This document shows positions 12,501 to 25,650 of a stretch of 64,000 nucleotides of DNA, piece by piece. How positions within the stretch are numbered: position 1 is the stretch's first letter; each line of letters opens with the position of its first letter. A model generated the notes under the pieces. That model made no database searches and was not told the DNA's origin. It was given only the letters and a program-made list of their open reading frames with translations. The stretch is from Hybos culiciformis (lineage: Eukaryota > Arthropoda > Insecta > Diptera > Hybotidae), in NCBI GenBank assembly GCA_964007475.1, contig OZ023273.1, positions 61,523,834 to 61,587,833 of the forward strand, read 5' to 3'. The position numbers and the translations under genes were made by a program.

Positions 12501-15079
12501 GTCAAATACTTACATACATAACATAATAATGTTAATTTTTCATATTTATTCAAATAAAAACCATTAGTTTTTTTTTAGTGGAATTAAAAAGACCTATAAA
12601 AAGGAATAATAAATCTAAAATTAAACTTTTGACATAATTTTTCCGCATTTTTCGTTATTTTATCCATTCAATTCCTTTATTTTTATTGATTGTAGGATAA
12701 ACATTCTATTTATAGAATGTCATTAAAATTTTCATTATTCAGAGAGAAAAAATCATTTCTAATTCGGTCATATATAAAAGTTGAATGTCACTAATAAAAC
12801 TTAGTAAAAAAGTTTTCGCACCAGCAAGGTAAATATAATTTCTAGTCGTAAAAAAGTTATAAAAACATCTTCTTTTTTCTTTGCAATCAGAAGAATTATT
12901 TACAAAAATGATTCAAAGATAATTTGTAGATAAAAAACAATTCGAGGAAAATCGGTTCTTCCAAGGCTGTCACTTTGTAAAACGTCTTTGAAGCAAAGTT
13001 CACCTTCGTAGTGGCTGACTTCCATACAAAACAAGAAATCTTGTGGATTTACTAAACGTCACTAGAAAATCAGGGATGAAATAACAAATAAGCGAAATTG
13101 AAAAAAAAAAATGAATTACAAAATGTATATTTCCGCTATTGCTTTCTTCGAAATTTGATTGATTTTTCAAGATAGATTTTATTTGATTTGATTTTATTTT
13201 ATTTATATGTATGCCTGATAGCTTTTCTATGAATTGCGTTTTCTTAAATTTTCGATAAGGATTTTTTTGGCTAAAACTTTCGACCTTATTTTTTTCGGTG
13301 TAGGTAAGGTACATATGTAAGAGTGTAATAATATTTTTTTTTATTTTTCAAGTTTAAATTTTTAACATGTTAAAAATAAAAATCAATGAATCAAAAATAA
13401 ATTAACTAAATAATATTTATATTTTACAATATTTATAAATTTATCTCGATTTAAAAGCAAATACCGTAATATTTTAACAAACAATATTTACATAATTTCT
13501 TATTTAGGCAACAATTATAATTAATTGGCCATTATTTTTTTTCCTATAGAAATAAATTATACCATATATTTTCTTGGAAAAAGAAATAAATTGTTTGCTT
13601 AATTAATAATTATATATGTTTACAAATGATTGAAAATATCGCTAACGTGCAAAAATATCAACAATAGGCTCGATGATTTAATTTTTTTTTTTTAAATTTT
13701 GAACTTCTTTTCATTTTCTCCTATTTCGGGTTTTTATTACAAAGTGTTATTACAACTAGAAGAATTCAAGAAAATCATAAAAAAACCAAATTATATATCT
13801 AAGTTTCTAAGTTGCTATTTCTAATTTCTTTTAATTTATTACAAAATTAATTTATTACACTTACATTTTCAAGATTATACGAAAACTATATTAAATATAT
13901 CACCATTGGTTATTAGCTTTCTGTGAACAAAACTTAACTTCCGAGTTTGTCGGTTTTTTAGAGTTTTTCAATTTCGTAACTTTTAAAAATGAATTTAGTA
14001 ATATCATTTTTTCTATACATTTCCAAATATTTGAAATGTAATTTATTTTTCATATAAATTCGTCAACAAAAAGTTCAAAAACCCAAGAAAATTAAAGAAA
14101 ACTCCATATTTCTTAAATAAACAATTTCATACCTAGACTTAAAAAGCGAAAAATATGTTTCACAAAGTAAGGTTAAATATGTTTTTTTTTTACCGTAATT
14201 TCCAACAAAATTGGGAAATTATTTAATTAACATATAAGTTTTAATAATTATTAAAAAAAATGTGATTAAATTTTTAATTAACTACATAATTTAATAATAA
14301 CAATCGCATGTTTGGCAAGCAGATATAAAGTAGGTACAGATAAAAGATTTGGGTGATAGGTATCTAAATCGATTTGACACTTGAAATAAATGTATCTTTA
14401 TTTTTTTTTAAGTACATAAAATTAATAATGCAAATATATACAACAAAAAACTTGAAAGCCTTAACTCTTTTTTTCGCTAAATTTCGCTTTATAATTAATC
14501 GTTCAATATTTAAACAGAAACATATTAATTAATTACTTACTTTTTAAGAAAAATATGAAAATTATACACAAAAAAACTTTAACTTTTTTAATCTATACGC
14601 AAAATAATTAATTACAAAACTTATATAAGATCTCTAATTCAGCAAAAATTATTTCTTAGCTTTAAATTTCAAAGTAAAATTAAGGTACAAAACAATTCTT
14701 AAGACTATTTTCAAAAAAGTCTGTTGATTTATTAATCTAAAATTGACTAAAAGATTTATTAACGTAAAAAATCTTATCTAAAGTAAAATTGTTAAATTCT
14801 TGATCTTCTGAACAAGAATAATTACTCAAAATAAGCTTTGTTAAGCACAAAAAATAAAATAAAATACAGGGTATCTTTTTAATATTAAATTTCTTGTAAA
14901 ATTGTAAATATAACTATTTGACTTTTTATGAGCCCTCGTATATTTTCTTACTAACCTCATATAATTTTAGAATAGCTTTCTTAAGTTCTAAGTGTTTATC
15001 CGTGCTTTATTAATCATTTACGTATACTGAATATCAGTGATAGCTTGAAAAAGAATTACTTCTCAACGGTGACGGTTCT
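9594..15079. other. AT-rich region, no gene recognised; small palindrome near 10287
   Basis: No conserved exon was recognised. Short open frames here (for example 9759-9980 and 11538-11819) lack family motifs and sit in low-complexity or duplicated sequence. An inverted block CCTCGAATT(A/G)TTTTT recurs near 12004 and, inverted, near 12930, and may mark an old element of about 1 kb. Confidence 0.4.
10287..10340. repeat. Perfect 14-nt inverted repeat
   Basis: AAAACGTCATAATG at 10287-10300 is exactly reverse-complemented at 10327-10340, with a 26-nt spacer. Nearby sequence repeats ACGTC/GACGT words. It could be the centre of an old foldback element. No flanking duplication was seen. Confidence 0.6.
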
Positions 15080-15212
15080 GTTATAAAAACAACACAAACA
15101 CTTAATTCAATTGAACAAATTGAAAAATTGACTCAAATTCCAGTCCGAGGTGAGAACCGAACCCACGACCGAACACGGCATAGGACAAGGGCAATACCAC
15201 TACCTCATGATT
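15080..15212 (-). mobile_element. tRNA-derived SINE, copy 2
   Basis: Reverse-complemented, it reads through the same A-box-like region, a B-box close to consensus (GGTTCGGTTCT), the GGACTGGAATT block, the AATTAAGTGTTTGTGTTG block and a short A/T-rich tail, in the same order as the copy at 5820-5963. The B-box has decayed slightly, so this is probably an older or inactive copy. Confidence 0.75.
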
Positions 15213-16483
15213 AATTATAATATTTTTGTAATAAAAACCAGTTCAATCAAATTTTAAATCTTTTTCATACATTTTTGTAAATTCTAAATATAAACCGTCA
15301 GCTGATTTATCGAATTTTTTTGTTTTTACCGAGAAATTTCTACATTTTGTTTGATATTATACCGGATATTTTCATAATTGTATGAAAGAGGCTTATCGCA
15401 ATCACGAGTAATAATAAAAGTCGCAGATAAAAATTAACTTAATAATAACTAGTTATAAGAATTTAAAAATAAAATTAAGTTACGCTATTTTATTATTTTT
15501 TTATGTGTATTTAATAGCCTCCACGATCTTATCTAGTAGTTTAGAAATTTTTAATATACATATAACTATTATTTTTTTTTAGAATATTCTTAATTCGATT
15601 CTAAACTTTAGCGCCGTACTTTATTTTCTACTTAAATAAAATCAAATAAAAATCATGTAACTTCAATTTAATTTATATAACTATTTTCTGACTACATAGA
15701 AGAATAATAAATACTTATTTAATATTTGTTCCATTCTGTTACTATCCAATCTATCTTTATCAATATATGTAAATAAAAATGAAAATATCTCTTTGTTCAA
15801 AATCTAAGATCGAAGAAAGTTCTTCACCTAAATTATTTTGAAGTTTTGACATCACGTTGCATGCGAATACGTGTGTTTATTTACAAACGTGCGTGTTTTT
15901 ATATACATATATGATATTGATTAAGCTATTTTTCTAAACTTTACTCTGGAATGTTGAACATTATTATATTTAGAAAAATTAGTCTATGCCTTTTAATACG
16001 ACGGAAATGCATTTTAAATATTCAATTTGGATTTAGTGAAAAAAGTGTGTTATCGACAAATTGATAAATATTATCGAAGAAACGATGTATAAAGCTAAAA
16101 ACTTTTCCTTTTAAAAGCTATAATATTAAATGATATTTTAATTCATTTGCACAAATAAAGCTTTAAACTTTGATTGATATCTTCATTGCAGTAGCAAAAT
16201 TATAATTTTTGCAAACGAAGAATACAAATTATGATTTTTACAATTTAATTCTTTGTTTTATATATACTTTTAAAACTAAATTGTTTAAAACCAGAATTTC
16301 ACCTGTCAATTAGTTTCAACTTTTAAACTTAATACGATAATTCTAAAACAGGTTATGTTTTTTTCTGATTTTTTTAAGTGAATGCTTAACAGCATTATTG
16401 AAAATTTATTAATATGTTGCACTCTATTTTTGAATGCATTGCTCTTAGTTGTGATGCGTAGATATATTGAATTTATAAAATAA
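15213..16483. other. AT-rich stretch without recognised features
   Basis: No conserved exon, RNA gene or terminal repeat recognised on either strand. Confidence 0.4.
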
Positions 16484-17236
16484 TAGTAGATTATAATATA
16501 TGTTAACTAAATTTGTTATTAATTACGAGGTGTCTATACACACAAACACATAGACACGAGTCAAAATTATATCACGAGACCGAAGGTCGAGTGATATAAT
16601 ATTGACAAGTGTCTATGTGTTTGTGTGTATAGACAACGAGTTGTATAACAAATTTTGTTAACATATATACTGCTTTAATGCGTTGGGGAGAGGTAGTTGC
16701 AAAAAGAGAATATAGAGATAATTTATAATAAAAAAGGAAAAAAGGGAAATGTTACTTGTTAATTTTATTTTAATTTCTATTTCTTTTAGAGATAAAAGAA
16801 AAAAAGGGGAAATGTTCCACGTTAATTTTATTTTAATTTCTCTTTTTTTAGAGATAAAAGAAAAAAAGGGAAATGTTACTTGTTAATTTTATTTTAATTT
16901 CTTTGTGAGTGTCAGTGATATTATTTTTGTGTATGAATTACGTAGTTCTCATTTTTCTCATTTTTTTTTTGTATTTGGCTGTATTGAAATATTGTGAGAG
17001 ATATTATGTTTGTTTAGTACGTAATATTCAATACGAAACATCTAAATGATTTCATTATTTACGCTGATGCATCTAAATTTTTTCATTATATACGCTGATG
17101 CATCTAAATGATTTCATTATTTACGCAGATGCATCTAAATGATTGCATGTGTATTGACGCATATAATACTCCATTTAGTGATCTAAATTCTATAGCACCA
17201 AATACAACATAACGATCCTCTACGCATTAAAAATAT
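16484..17236 (-). mobile_element. Foldback element, copy B (inverted relative to copy A)
   Basis: This is the same family as 725-1219, in reverse. The palindrome with the GAAGGTCGAG hairpin tip lies at about 16497-16666. Four ~30-nt tandem units (ATCTAAATGATTTCATTATT core) lie at 17040-17150, and the outer end is near 17236. The arms of the palindrome are better preserved than in copy A. Copy B is longer because it holds a three-unit tandem array at 16741-16910. Confidence 0.65.
16741..16910 (+). repeat. Three tandem ~62-bp units
   Basis: GGGAAATGTT recurs at about 16744, 16807 and 16868. Each is followed by GTTAATTTTATTTTAATTTC and an AGAGATAAAAG block in the first two. It lies inside foldback copy B and is absent from copy A, so it probably expanded after insertion. 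Confidence 0.8.
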
Positions 17237-20200
17237 ATATAGGAGATACCTATATACCTACTTTATGGTTACATTTTAAATATTTACAGCGCACTGCGGA
17301 TTTTAAGAAAATGAAACATAATTTATTTTGAATTATTTTAGGTTCATAATCTTTTTTTTTTTTGCAAAATGATTATAATTGATTATAATAATAGAAGGTC
17401 ACGTTGCTAGAAAAATTTTAATTTATTATCTAAATATAAAGTAATGAATGGCAAAAACTTATTGAATGGAAAGTTAGAATATTATAAGTATAGAACTCCC
17501 GATATACAAGACCGAAAATTAATTTACTTAATAACCGTCCTCTCAGTTATCAAGAAAATGCAATTAGACTTGTATCAAAACCATAAGAAAATATTAATAT
17601 GAAGTAATATAGAAAGCCTTCATCTAATTATAAGTTAAGAGATTTAAACAGCGAAATTTGTTCCGTTCGATTTTTCGAATAAGGGAAATTGCACCGAATC
17701 TCTTGTGTAACATCTAATGATTGTGTAAAAGGAATTTATTCTCAATGAGTCAATTCAAATAGAATAATAATATAATTTATTTTTTAAATACAATATATTT
17801 TATTTTTTAAGGATAATATTAAGAAATATAATATAACTAGTATTTATTAATAAGAGTTATGGTCTTGAGTTCATAGTATTTATTATACAAACGTAGAAAA
17901 AAATTATTAACCAAATCTGTTCAGCACTTCTCAAGTGATGCGCTTATCTACAATATCATTTAATTTTTATATTTATAATTATTAATATAATTATTTTTAT
18001 GTATAATTTCAATATTCATTGACGTCATTTACCATAAATTAAGATAATAATTCCATTAAAAGTTATTCAACTCAATGTGATTTTTCTAAACTAACTTGCA
18101 AAGAAATTTTACAGTTTCAATAATTCAATAAATGAAACAATTCGATAAATGAATATTAAAGTTACAAAATTGTCTTGAAGTTTATTAAGTATCATGGATC
18201 TCAAAAAAGAAAATATAGTTCAAGATTTATATACTGGTCAGAAATAGGTTGTTTTCTTTTCGTAAGATAGTACGTATATTGATTAAAAATTTTGTATCCC
18301 CTTTAGTGTAAGCAAATTAGTTATTATTAATTGCATAGGATAATAAATACCTGAACTCTAAAATAAATAAAAATAACTTGTATAATGTACAAAAATTATG
18401 AAATTCAGAAAATAAATAACTTAATAATAATATAGTTCAAGATTTCTTCTAATTTAAAATAAATTATTCAAAACTTAACTTGCTCCGAGTTTCATTTACC
18501 TGAATTTTTTAATTTTTTTTTTGCTGGTATTGATTTACTTCTCAAATTTTCAAAATAGTGATGGTGCTTATGGGTTATGGGGAGATTATTTTCACAACAA
18601 CTGCTATGTGCTTATGTGCAGTGTTAATTACTGGATAAGACACAAAATAAATTCAGAGTAAAAAAGCTGTGGTTGGTTTATTATTAAATTTCATAATTTT
18701 CAAAAACGTCAGATAAAGAGCTCTTGTTATTTTAATACACTTCGTATGTATGTAGGAATGTATAGGTATATTGAAAACTTTTGGCGGCCAATTTTAATTA
18801 ATTTTTTTATAATTAATTTTAAAAATTTCAAGGATATTTGTATGAAAATTATTATTTTGCAAAGTTAATTTTTATTACAATTTCAACAATTTTTATATTA
18901 TTGGTCATAAAAGTAATAATTATTTATATATATATGCATGTATATAACTCATAAAACTTATATGAAAATAAATAAATTCAATTATTTAATACTTGCATAC
19001 AAATTATGATAAAAAATAAATAAACAAGAAGAAGGTAAGTGTAATCTGAAAATTTTGTTCCACAATTAAGTCATACAGCTAAAAAAGTGATACTTAACAC
19101 GGTGAAAAACAAAAGTCTGCACATATATACATTTTAAAGTTTCTAAATAAAACTTTTTTATGAAACAAAAAATTTCAAAAATTAAATTTTAATAAAATCA
19201 TCTTTGAAAGTAAAAAAATTACTAAGACAAATTCCACCGTGACTATTTTCGACACTTTCTTGCATCGTATAGGAATAAGATGTCTAAAATTATCTATTCA
19301 ATTGTCTTTTCAATAATATTACTGGTATTATTTCAACGACGGCACGGCATTTAATTTTAAATTTATACTTTTCGAAAATTTGGTTTTTCTCAAAATTTAA
19401 AATTTTGTTAAAAAAAATACAATTACTGGTACATATATTTAAAGTACTTTTACATGATATATATAACTATAAAAAAATTAAACAAAAAATATTGAAATAA
19501 AAAGGTGCCTACATAAATAAGTAGATTTTAGTTTCGCACTGTAGGTAGGAACTCTTTATCTAATATTTGCTTCTTCCTTCTTTGCATTAAATCACCTAAT
19601 TTTTTTTATTACTAACTTCTATGATCGTCAAGACAGTCTTCTTTAAATATATTTGTTGTGTATGTAAGTGTTTTATAATCAAAATTATATATTGGTCTTT
19701 TTAATGTTTTTTTTATTTAGGTATATTTTTTATTTATATAAAAAAACACTTGAATAAAATAAATTTGTGAAAAGATAATTTCTTTTTTTTTATTAATTTT
19801 TATATTGTGAGTATTGTGACAAAATTTATAACAACAATATAAATATAAAACTACATATATGTATATATAAATTATTTATATTTTTTTCATCTGCGCAATG
19901 CGCATTAAATTTACACAATAAATTATTAAGTGTTCGGCTCGACAAGCAAGGAGAAAACTATATTATATTCATGCTATCACTATTGTTATAAAAAAAAAAT
20001 AATAATAATAATAAAATTCTTATCAGTAATAAATATATGCATAATGTGTATATAATATACTGTACAATTTATACATACATACATACAATAAATCCTATTA
20101 TCATTGAAGTTTATAAACTTTCAATGATTGAATAAACAACAAAATTCATAATCATATAACTACACATGTTTGGTTTATCGCTACTACTTACCTTATATCT

Positions 20201-22280
20201 ATTTGTATAAACATAATATTATCATCATCACAGTATGTCTGTCTATTACAATAATTTATTGATTGTTTTTTTTTGATACAAAGAACTCCCTCAGGTGATA
20301 TTTTTGGATAATAAATTTATTTACTCGCGATGGATCTGTCAGTGATGTAAATTATGATACGGCATTAAAAATCCGAAATTTTGGTGATGTGGAAAAAAAA
20401 TCTGTTTAATTTAAATTCCTTTCATCGTTTTGTGAGTCATCAAAGAATACCAAGCTATAGAGGTTTTTCTTTCGAAGAAATACTTAAAGAATGGTAAGGT
20501 TCCACTATTTAGGTACATATACATATGCTGGATAATGATATAATCTTATTACGCTAAAAAAAATGTTCAGAAATCTTGAAACAAATTTAGATGTAAATAT
20601 ACAAAAAAAAAAAATTGCAAAAACGTAAGTTCAAACGAAAATTAAAATTCAAATGTAATATTCGATAATATCATCAACATCGAGCTTATTCTAAAGAATA
20701 AAAAATATATAGCAAAGCAAGCATCAATTATATACTTATATAATTATGATTATAATAAAATTTAGTAAAATCTTATGCGAAATTTAAAAATCTATAATCC
20801 TTAAAAATAGAAAAATAATAAAATAACTAAATAACCTACATTGACCGCAAAATAATAAAGAAATGTAATCATTTTATAAACTTAATGGATATATTTTCCT
20901 ATTTCTATACCTTTTCCACTTATTTTTTAAAGTACATATTATGTAAATAAAATGTGCCCGCCTTTTTCCTTTATTTGTAAATTATTCTAACGATATTGAC
21001 ATGGATAAACTAAAATTTTTTTTTGCATTTATCAAATTTCTATTGATATTACTTTATTTGCCTAATAGAACTATAAATTCAAATTTAACTAATTCATATT
21101 CTGATATAGTTTATACGGTGAAAGAATCCTGTTAATGTAATGAAAATTTGTATGATTATTAAAATCAGCTCAAATATATATAATATTTTACTTTGTGGGA
21201 ACCGTTTCCTAACTACAAACCGAAATTCGGGGCTCTGGCTAAAGTCAACGTCAAAGGGACAAAAGGATTTAATGCACCAATAAATATTTAACTATCCTAT
21301 GTTCGTAGGCTCGAGGAGATTAATCTATAATGCTTATATTACGAGCCGTTTTTTTCTTTTCCTTTATCCCTTTCAGCGAGTATTAGTGATGAGATTTAAT
21401 CCAGTTAATTGGAAGCTTAACAACTATACCAATAAATTTCTAATAGGTATAAATATTGCCTACTTTTAAAGGGAAAAACGTGAAAAACATAAAAAAAAAT
21501 CATTGTTTTATTTCTCAGAATACAAACAATTTTAAATTTAATTAAAATAATGTTTTTATGACGGTAGATAAACAAAATAAATTACGCATATCAACACTGA
21601 ACACTTTTAAATTTTTGACCAAGAATCCAATTATAGTTAGATGATGAATCGATTAGATTATACGCATTCTGTATTTAAATATAATAATTTGATTTTCTTC
21701 GAAACCACTTAATCTAAAAAAAAACTATGTTTGAAAAATGTACAACTGCACAAAGCAATCTCAAACTGTTAGTGAATTATTTACTTAGTAGATTATTTTT
21801 ACTTGAAATTAAAGTTGAGATGATTTTATCACTTAAGCTTTCTGTGATATCCAGATTTTTGTTTTTATTTTTGGAATAATTGATTTTTATAAACATTGTT
21901 TTTTATGACAATTTTAATTAAAATATAGCGAGAACAGTGGTTCAAATTTTTATACTTTTCAATACTTTTTAAATCAAACCAAAGAAAATTAAAAGCCTTT
22001 TAACAATTTTGTATAAGTAAATTATTTATTTTTTATTCTTGACTATTATAATTGTATTTATTTTGATTAACACTTGGAATGCCGCAGATTAGTGGTTCGG
22101 TTAGTTCAAAATTTTTACACACAAATACTTCGTTTTGTCGAAATGTACTATAGTTACAAAACGCTTATTTGTAGAGGCTATTTGAACTGAAACGTTGGAA
22201 ATGAGAAAAATGAGTTTAGACAATTTTCTCATTCATTAACTAGTATTATAATATAGACATTATAACTTTTATCATAGAGA
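17237..22280. other. AT-rich region without recognised genes
   Basis: No conserved exon recognised. Short microsatellite-like runs occur near 19999-20015 (AAT) and 20070-20085 (ACAT). A slightly GC-richer patch at 21190-21410 has no long open frame and no family motif that I recognise. Confidence 0.4.
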
Positions 22281-22281
22281 A

Positions 22282-22345
22282 ACAATATTTGTAAGAGGTG
22301 CAGGATTCATACAAGTAAATTTCAGGATTTTTTTTTTCATTTTAT
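22282..22345 (+). repeat. Solo arm fragment of the 23961-24243 MITE family
   Basis: The segment with ATTTGTAAGAGG, ATTCATACAAGTAAATTTCA and a T run matches one arm of the complete element at 23961-24243 in the same order. Only one arm is recognisable here. Confidence 0.6.
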
Positions 22346-22859
22346 TTATTTAGTTTAAATTTAAAGTGTATAAGATGAGTATTATTTTAAGTTAAGTTTT
22401 TACATAATATTGCAAATATGAAATATTTTCAAATTTCTTGTGTATTTTTCTACAGTAGAAAAGGTACAGTTCTAGAAATTAGTAAAATGAGAAATGTAAT
22501 GGTGATATTTAAAAATAAGAATTATTCAAATTTGAACAATTATTAAAAGTGTGTATAATAATAAATGTTTAAAGTCAATATTGCACGCAATTTTTATAAC
22601 GAATACAAGGTATAAGGCCAAGTCGTTAGAACAACTGTCTAAACAAAATAAAAATTCTTGATACAGGTATATAATAGTGAAAGTAAATTATAAAAAAATA
22701 ATAATTATTTATGTTTATTTTATGTTTATGTACTTATAAAAATTTAACAATTTTTTTTATGTAAAGAAGTTGTTTTTGATATCAAATCAATCATTATCAT
22801 GACAATAGCGGAAAAATATTTTCCCTTCTTTAATTCATCATTTTTTAAAGTTTTTAAAC

Positions 22860-23270
22860 TATTTTCGGTCCGATTTCCATCAAAAATAAAAAACAAAACA
22901 AAAAACAAACAAAAATAAGTGCAAGTACATGTTTTCAATTTACGTCTGTCCGTCTGTCTGTCGTGCACTTAAATGCTTATACCTATGTTATTTTTAATTT
23001 TTTTAAATTTTTGAATGGATTCTGATTAAATTTAGTATGTTGGAAAAATGAAAATACCGCGATTTTATTCAATAATGATTTAGACTGGGACTGAAAATCA
23101 ATTTGCATGATATATGAATTGAAGTCAATTGAAAGAACATGAAAAAATGTATACCCTATTGTGACTAAGGATTCGACTGAGGGCCCTTGATCGAATTTTA
23201 ATTAAAGTTGGTACATAAATTGAGGGTGATATTAGGAAAATTCATTTATGAGATATACTGTTCTATAATT
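22860..23270. repeat. Interspersed repeat fragment related to 8620-8777
   Basis: It carries TTTCCATCAAAAATAAAAAA, a CGTCTGTCCGTCTGTCTG tract, a CTTAAATGCTTATACCT block and then GGATTCTGATTAAATTTAG. A related order is seen at 8620-8777 continuing at 9593-9760. Open frames here are short and lack motifs. Confidence 0.5.
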
Positions 23271-23960
23271 TTTTTATTTTTATTAATGCGATTTGCTGCT
23301 CTTTGTGTGATTGCAATTAGTAGGAAAATCATATTAAATAAACACACTCAAAATCGAAACACTGAGTGATATTATTGAGTCTATAATACTAGGTTAACTT
23401 TTAGTGAAACAACTAATATTTAACTAATTTTACAACATTTGTAGCTTTTTTTTAGATGATTCTTTGGTATTGTGAACAACATTATCAAAATTAAATGCAA
23501 AAACCAAGGTAGGTGTAAAATTTGATACCAGGTAAATGTAGTATGTACGGATATAAACTTTGATAGAAGGTAAATATAATATGTATGGGTTGAAGAACTA
23601 TATAACCATTCAATCTATTTCAAACTGAGTTAAAGTATCATTAACTGTTTTTGTTGTTTTATCATTTTATACATCCAAGATTCTTGTAATTCATATAACT
23701 TTTGAATAAAATTGTTATCAATAAAAATGAAAGTTTCTACGAGGAATAATAACAAAAACAAGAAAATAACACAAATATGTTTAACATTAAAGTTTATATA
23801 TTTTCTTTTTCCAACAGATTCAACAGGTGGTGCTTTTGCAATTCTAAAATGATTATTGTATGACACATAATGTATTTATGTGTATAATTGCGTACATAAA
23901 GTGTAAATAACGTATGCAAAAAATTTTGATTGGCAAAAAAAAATCGAATGTAAATAAAAC

Positions 23961-24243
23961 CATTGAGTAATAATATTTATAAGAGGGACAGAATTCATAC
24001 AAGTAATTTTTTTTCAAAAATTATGACAATATTTTGAATGTATTGAGTAAAATGTTTTAACTCAAATGTGTTTATTCTTAATTTTATTATTTTTATTATT
24101 GTATTAAGAATAAACACATTTGAGTGTGAAATTTTTATACAATACATTAATAATATTGTCATCATTTTTGAGTTATTTGAAAAAAAAATTCTGAAATTTA
24201 CTTGTATGAATTCTGACCCTCTTATAAATATTATTACTCAATG
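23961..24243. mobile_element. MITE with ~130-150-bp inverted arms, 7-bp target duplication
   Basis: The left end starts CATTGAGTAATAATATTTAT and the right end is its reverse complement. The arms continue inward through AAGAGGG, GAATTCATACAAGTAA and finally TCAAATGTGTTTATTCTTAA, leaving a small AT-rich loop near 24091-24107. ATAAAAC flanks both sides (23954-23960 and 24244-24250), consistent with a target-site duplication. No coding capacity. Confidence 0.8.
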
Positions 24244-24250
24244 ATAAAAC

Positions 24251-25180
24251 TTAAAATGTCTATCCTTTAAGGGTGCAAATAATTTCACCAATTAGGTACA
24301 AAAATTTTGAATAAGCATGATCTACTGTCTACCTTACATTATACTATTTTCTTCATATTTTGCGAAAATAATACCTAAGCATTTTTGTCGAGAACAGGCA
24401 AAAAAATAGACGAGTTAAGGAAGTGTTATTTATTTATTAAACATAAAACAGCGTTGTTTAAGAAAAACTTCATTTTCTCCTTTGCTAATAACACTATAAG
24501 TAATGTTAATAATTATATTAATAATTTGTTGTATAAGATCTAAAATTTATTATAACAATAACAAAACAATGTACTATCCTGAAAAAATCTTACAGCAGCA
24601 TGGACAAACAATTAATTTTACCAAATATAATAGTCCAAAACGACCTACAAAGCTTAAAAAACTTTACAATTAATGGTAATAGGAAAAAAGATTCTTATTC
24701 TTAGAATTTTAAGGTAATCAAATATGAAATAAAAGAGTACATCTATAATATACAAATAAATTTATTACAGATTATTCAAATTAGAAAATAATGCTGAGCA
24801 TTAAAAATTTTGATAATATTCTTCAAAAAAAAAAATAAATAAATTTATTATATTGCACTATCAATTTTTACGGTTGAAACAGAAAAAAAAATATGACGCA
24901 TTCCTCAATTTTTTTATTATTAATATGTAGTGTGTATATTTATGTACACAATGTATAAGTAAATGTATGTATAAGTTATGTATGTGATTTTTTTTTAACA
25001 AACATATTGTATGTATTATTATATTAAAAATTTCTTATCGCATCAAAAATACGTTAATTTTATTTAAGGCAATAATAATTTTAGTTACAAAATACTAGAA
25101 GAATGTTCAATGGAATATTAAAATTTAAATAACAAAGTGTGAAAAAAAAATAAGAAATTAGATATAAATTGGGGATTTAA
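24251..25180. other. AT-rich stretch without recognised features
   Basis: No conserved exon, RNA gene or terminal repeat recognised on either strand. Confidence 0.4.
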
Positions 25181-25507
25181 AGGGCGGATTTTCGAATTCC
25201 GGAATTCCGCCTGTTTCAGAATTTTTTGAATTTGGAAGAACTTTTACTGGCTGGAATTTTGACCAATTGTTTATTTTTTTTTATTATTCAAGCATAAGGC
25301 GGCATTAATTGTAAATTCACAAAAATTCTAATCTAAGTAGCTATCGCAAATGTGCAAATACATAAAACATTTTTTTCATATTTATCAACATTAACAAAAT
25401 AATTTGTAGCTCCGAGTTCAGTGGTTTATTTGAAATTCGAAGTGAAAATAAATTTTAGGATCAAGGTGGGCCCCCGAGGAACACTTTTCGAAAATCTCTA
25501 ATATAAC

Positions 25508-25650
25508 TTATTAACAATTGTTGCAACTAGCGTTGAATCAGAGTGCGCTTTCCCCGCTGCAGGAACATTTTCAATAAGAATATTTTATCAAAACTCAATG
25601 ATAAAACATTGGATACTTTATCTTTTAAAATTTTATTTTTCTATTCACTT
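25508..25650 (+). pseudogene. hAT transposase C-terminal (dimerisation) fragment
   Basis: The frame from 25508 reads LLTIVATSVESECAFPAAGTF and then, about 14 residues on, a KHWILYLLKF-like tail. This matches the layout of the hAT C-terminal dimerisation region (ATS..SER.FS.AG, then ...L.LK..L). Several conserved positions are changed. No upstream transposase (BED finger or catalytic part) is open nearby. GAATTCCGGAATTCC-type palindromes at 25194-25208 and 25800-25860 may be remains of the element's ends. I judge it a dead fragment. Confidence 0.55.

Noticed and set aside
18561..18638. A 25-codon stretch with a GYG motif and LCAV, recalling a potassium-channel pore
   Set aside because: No splice acceptor in a suitable phase, a stop right after, no adjacent transmembrane coding and no second exon nearby; probably chance.
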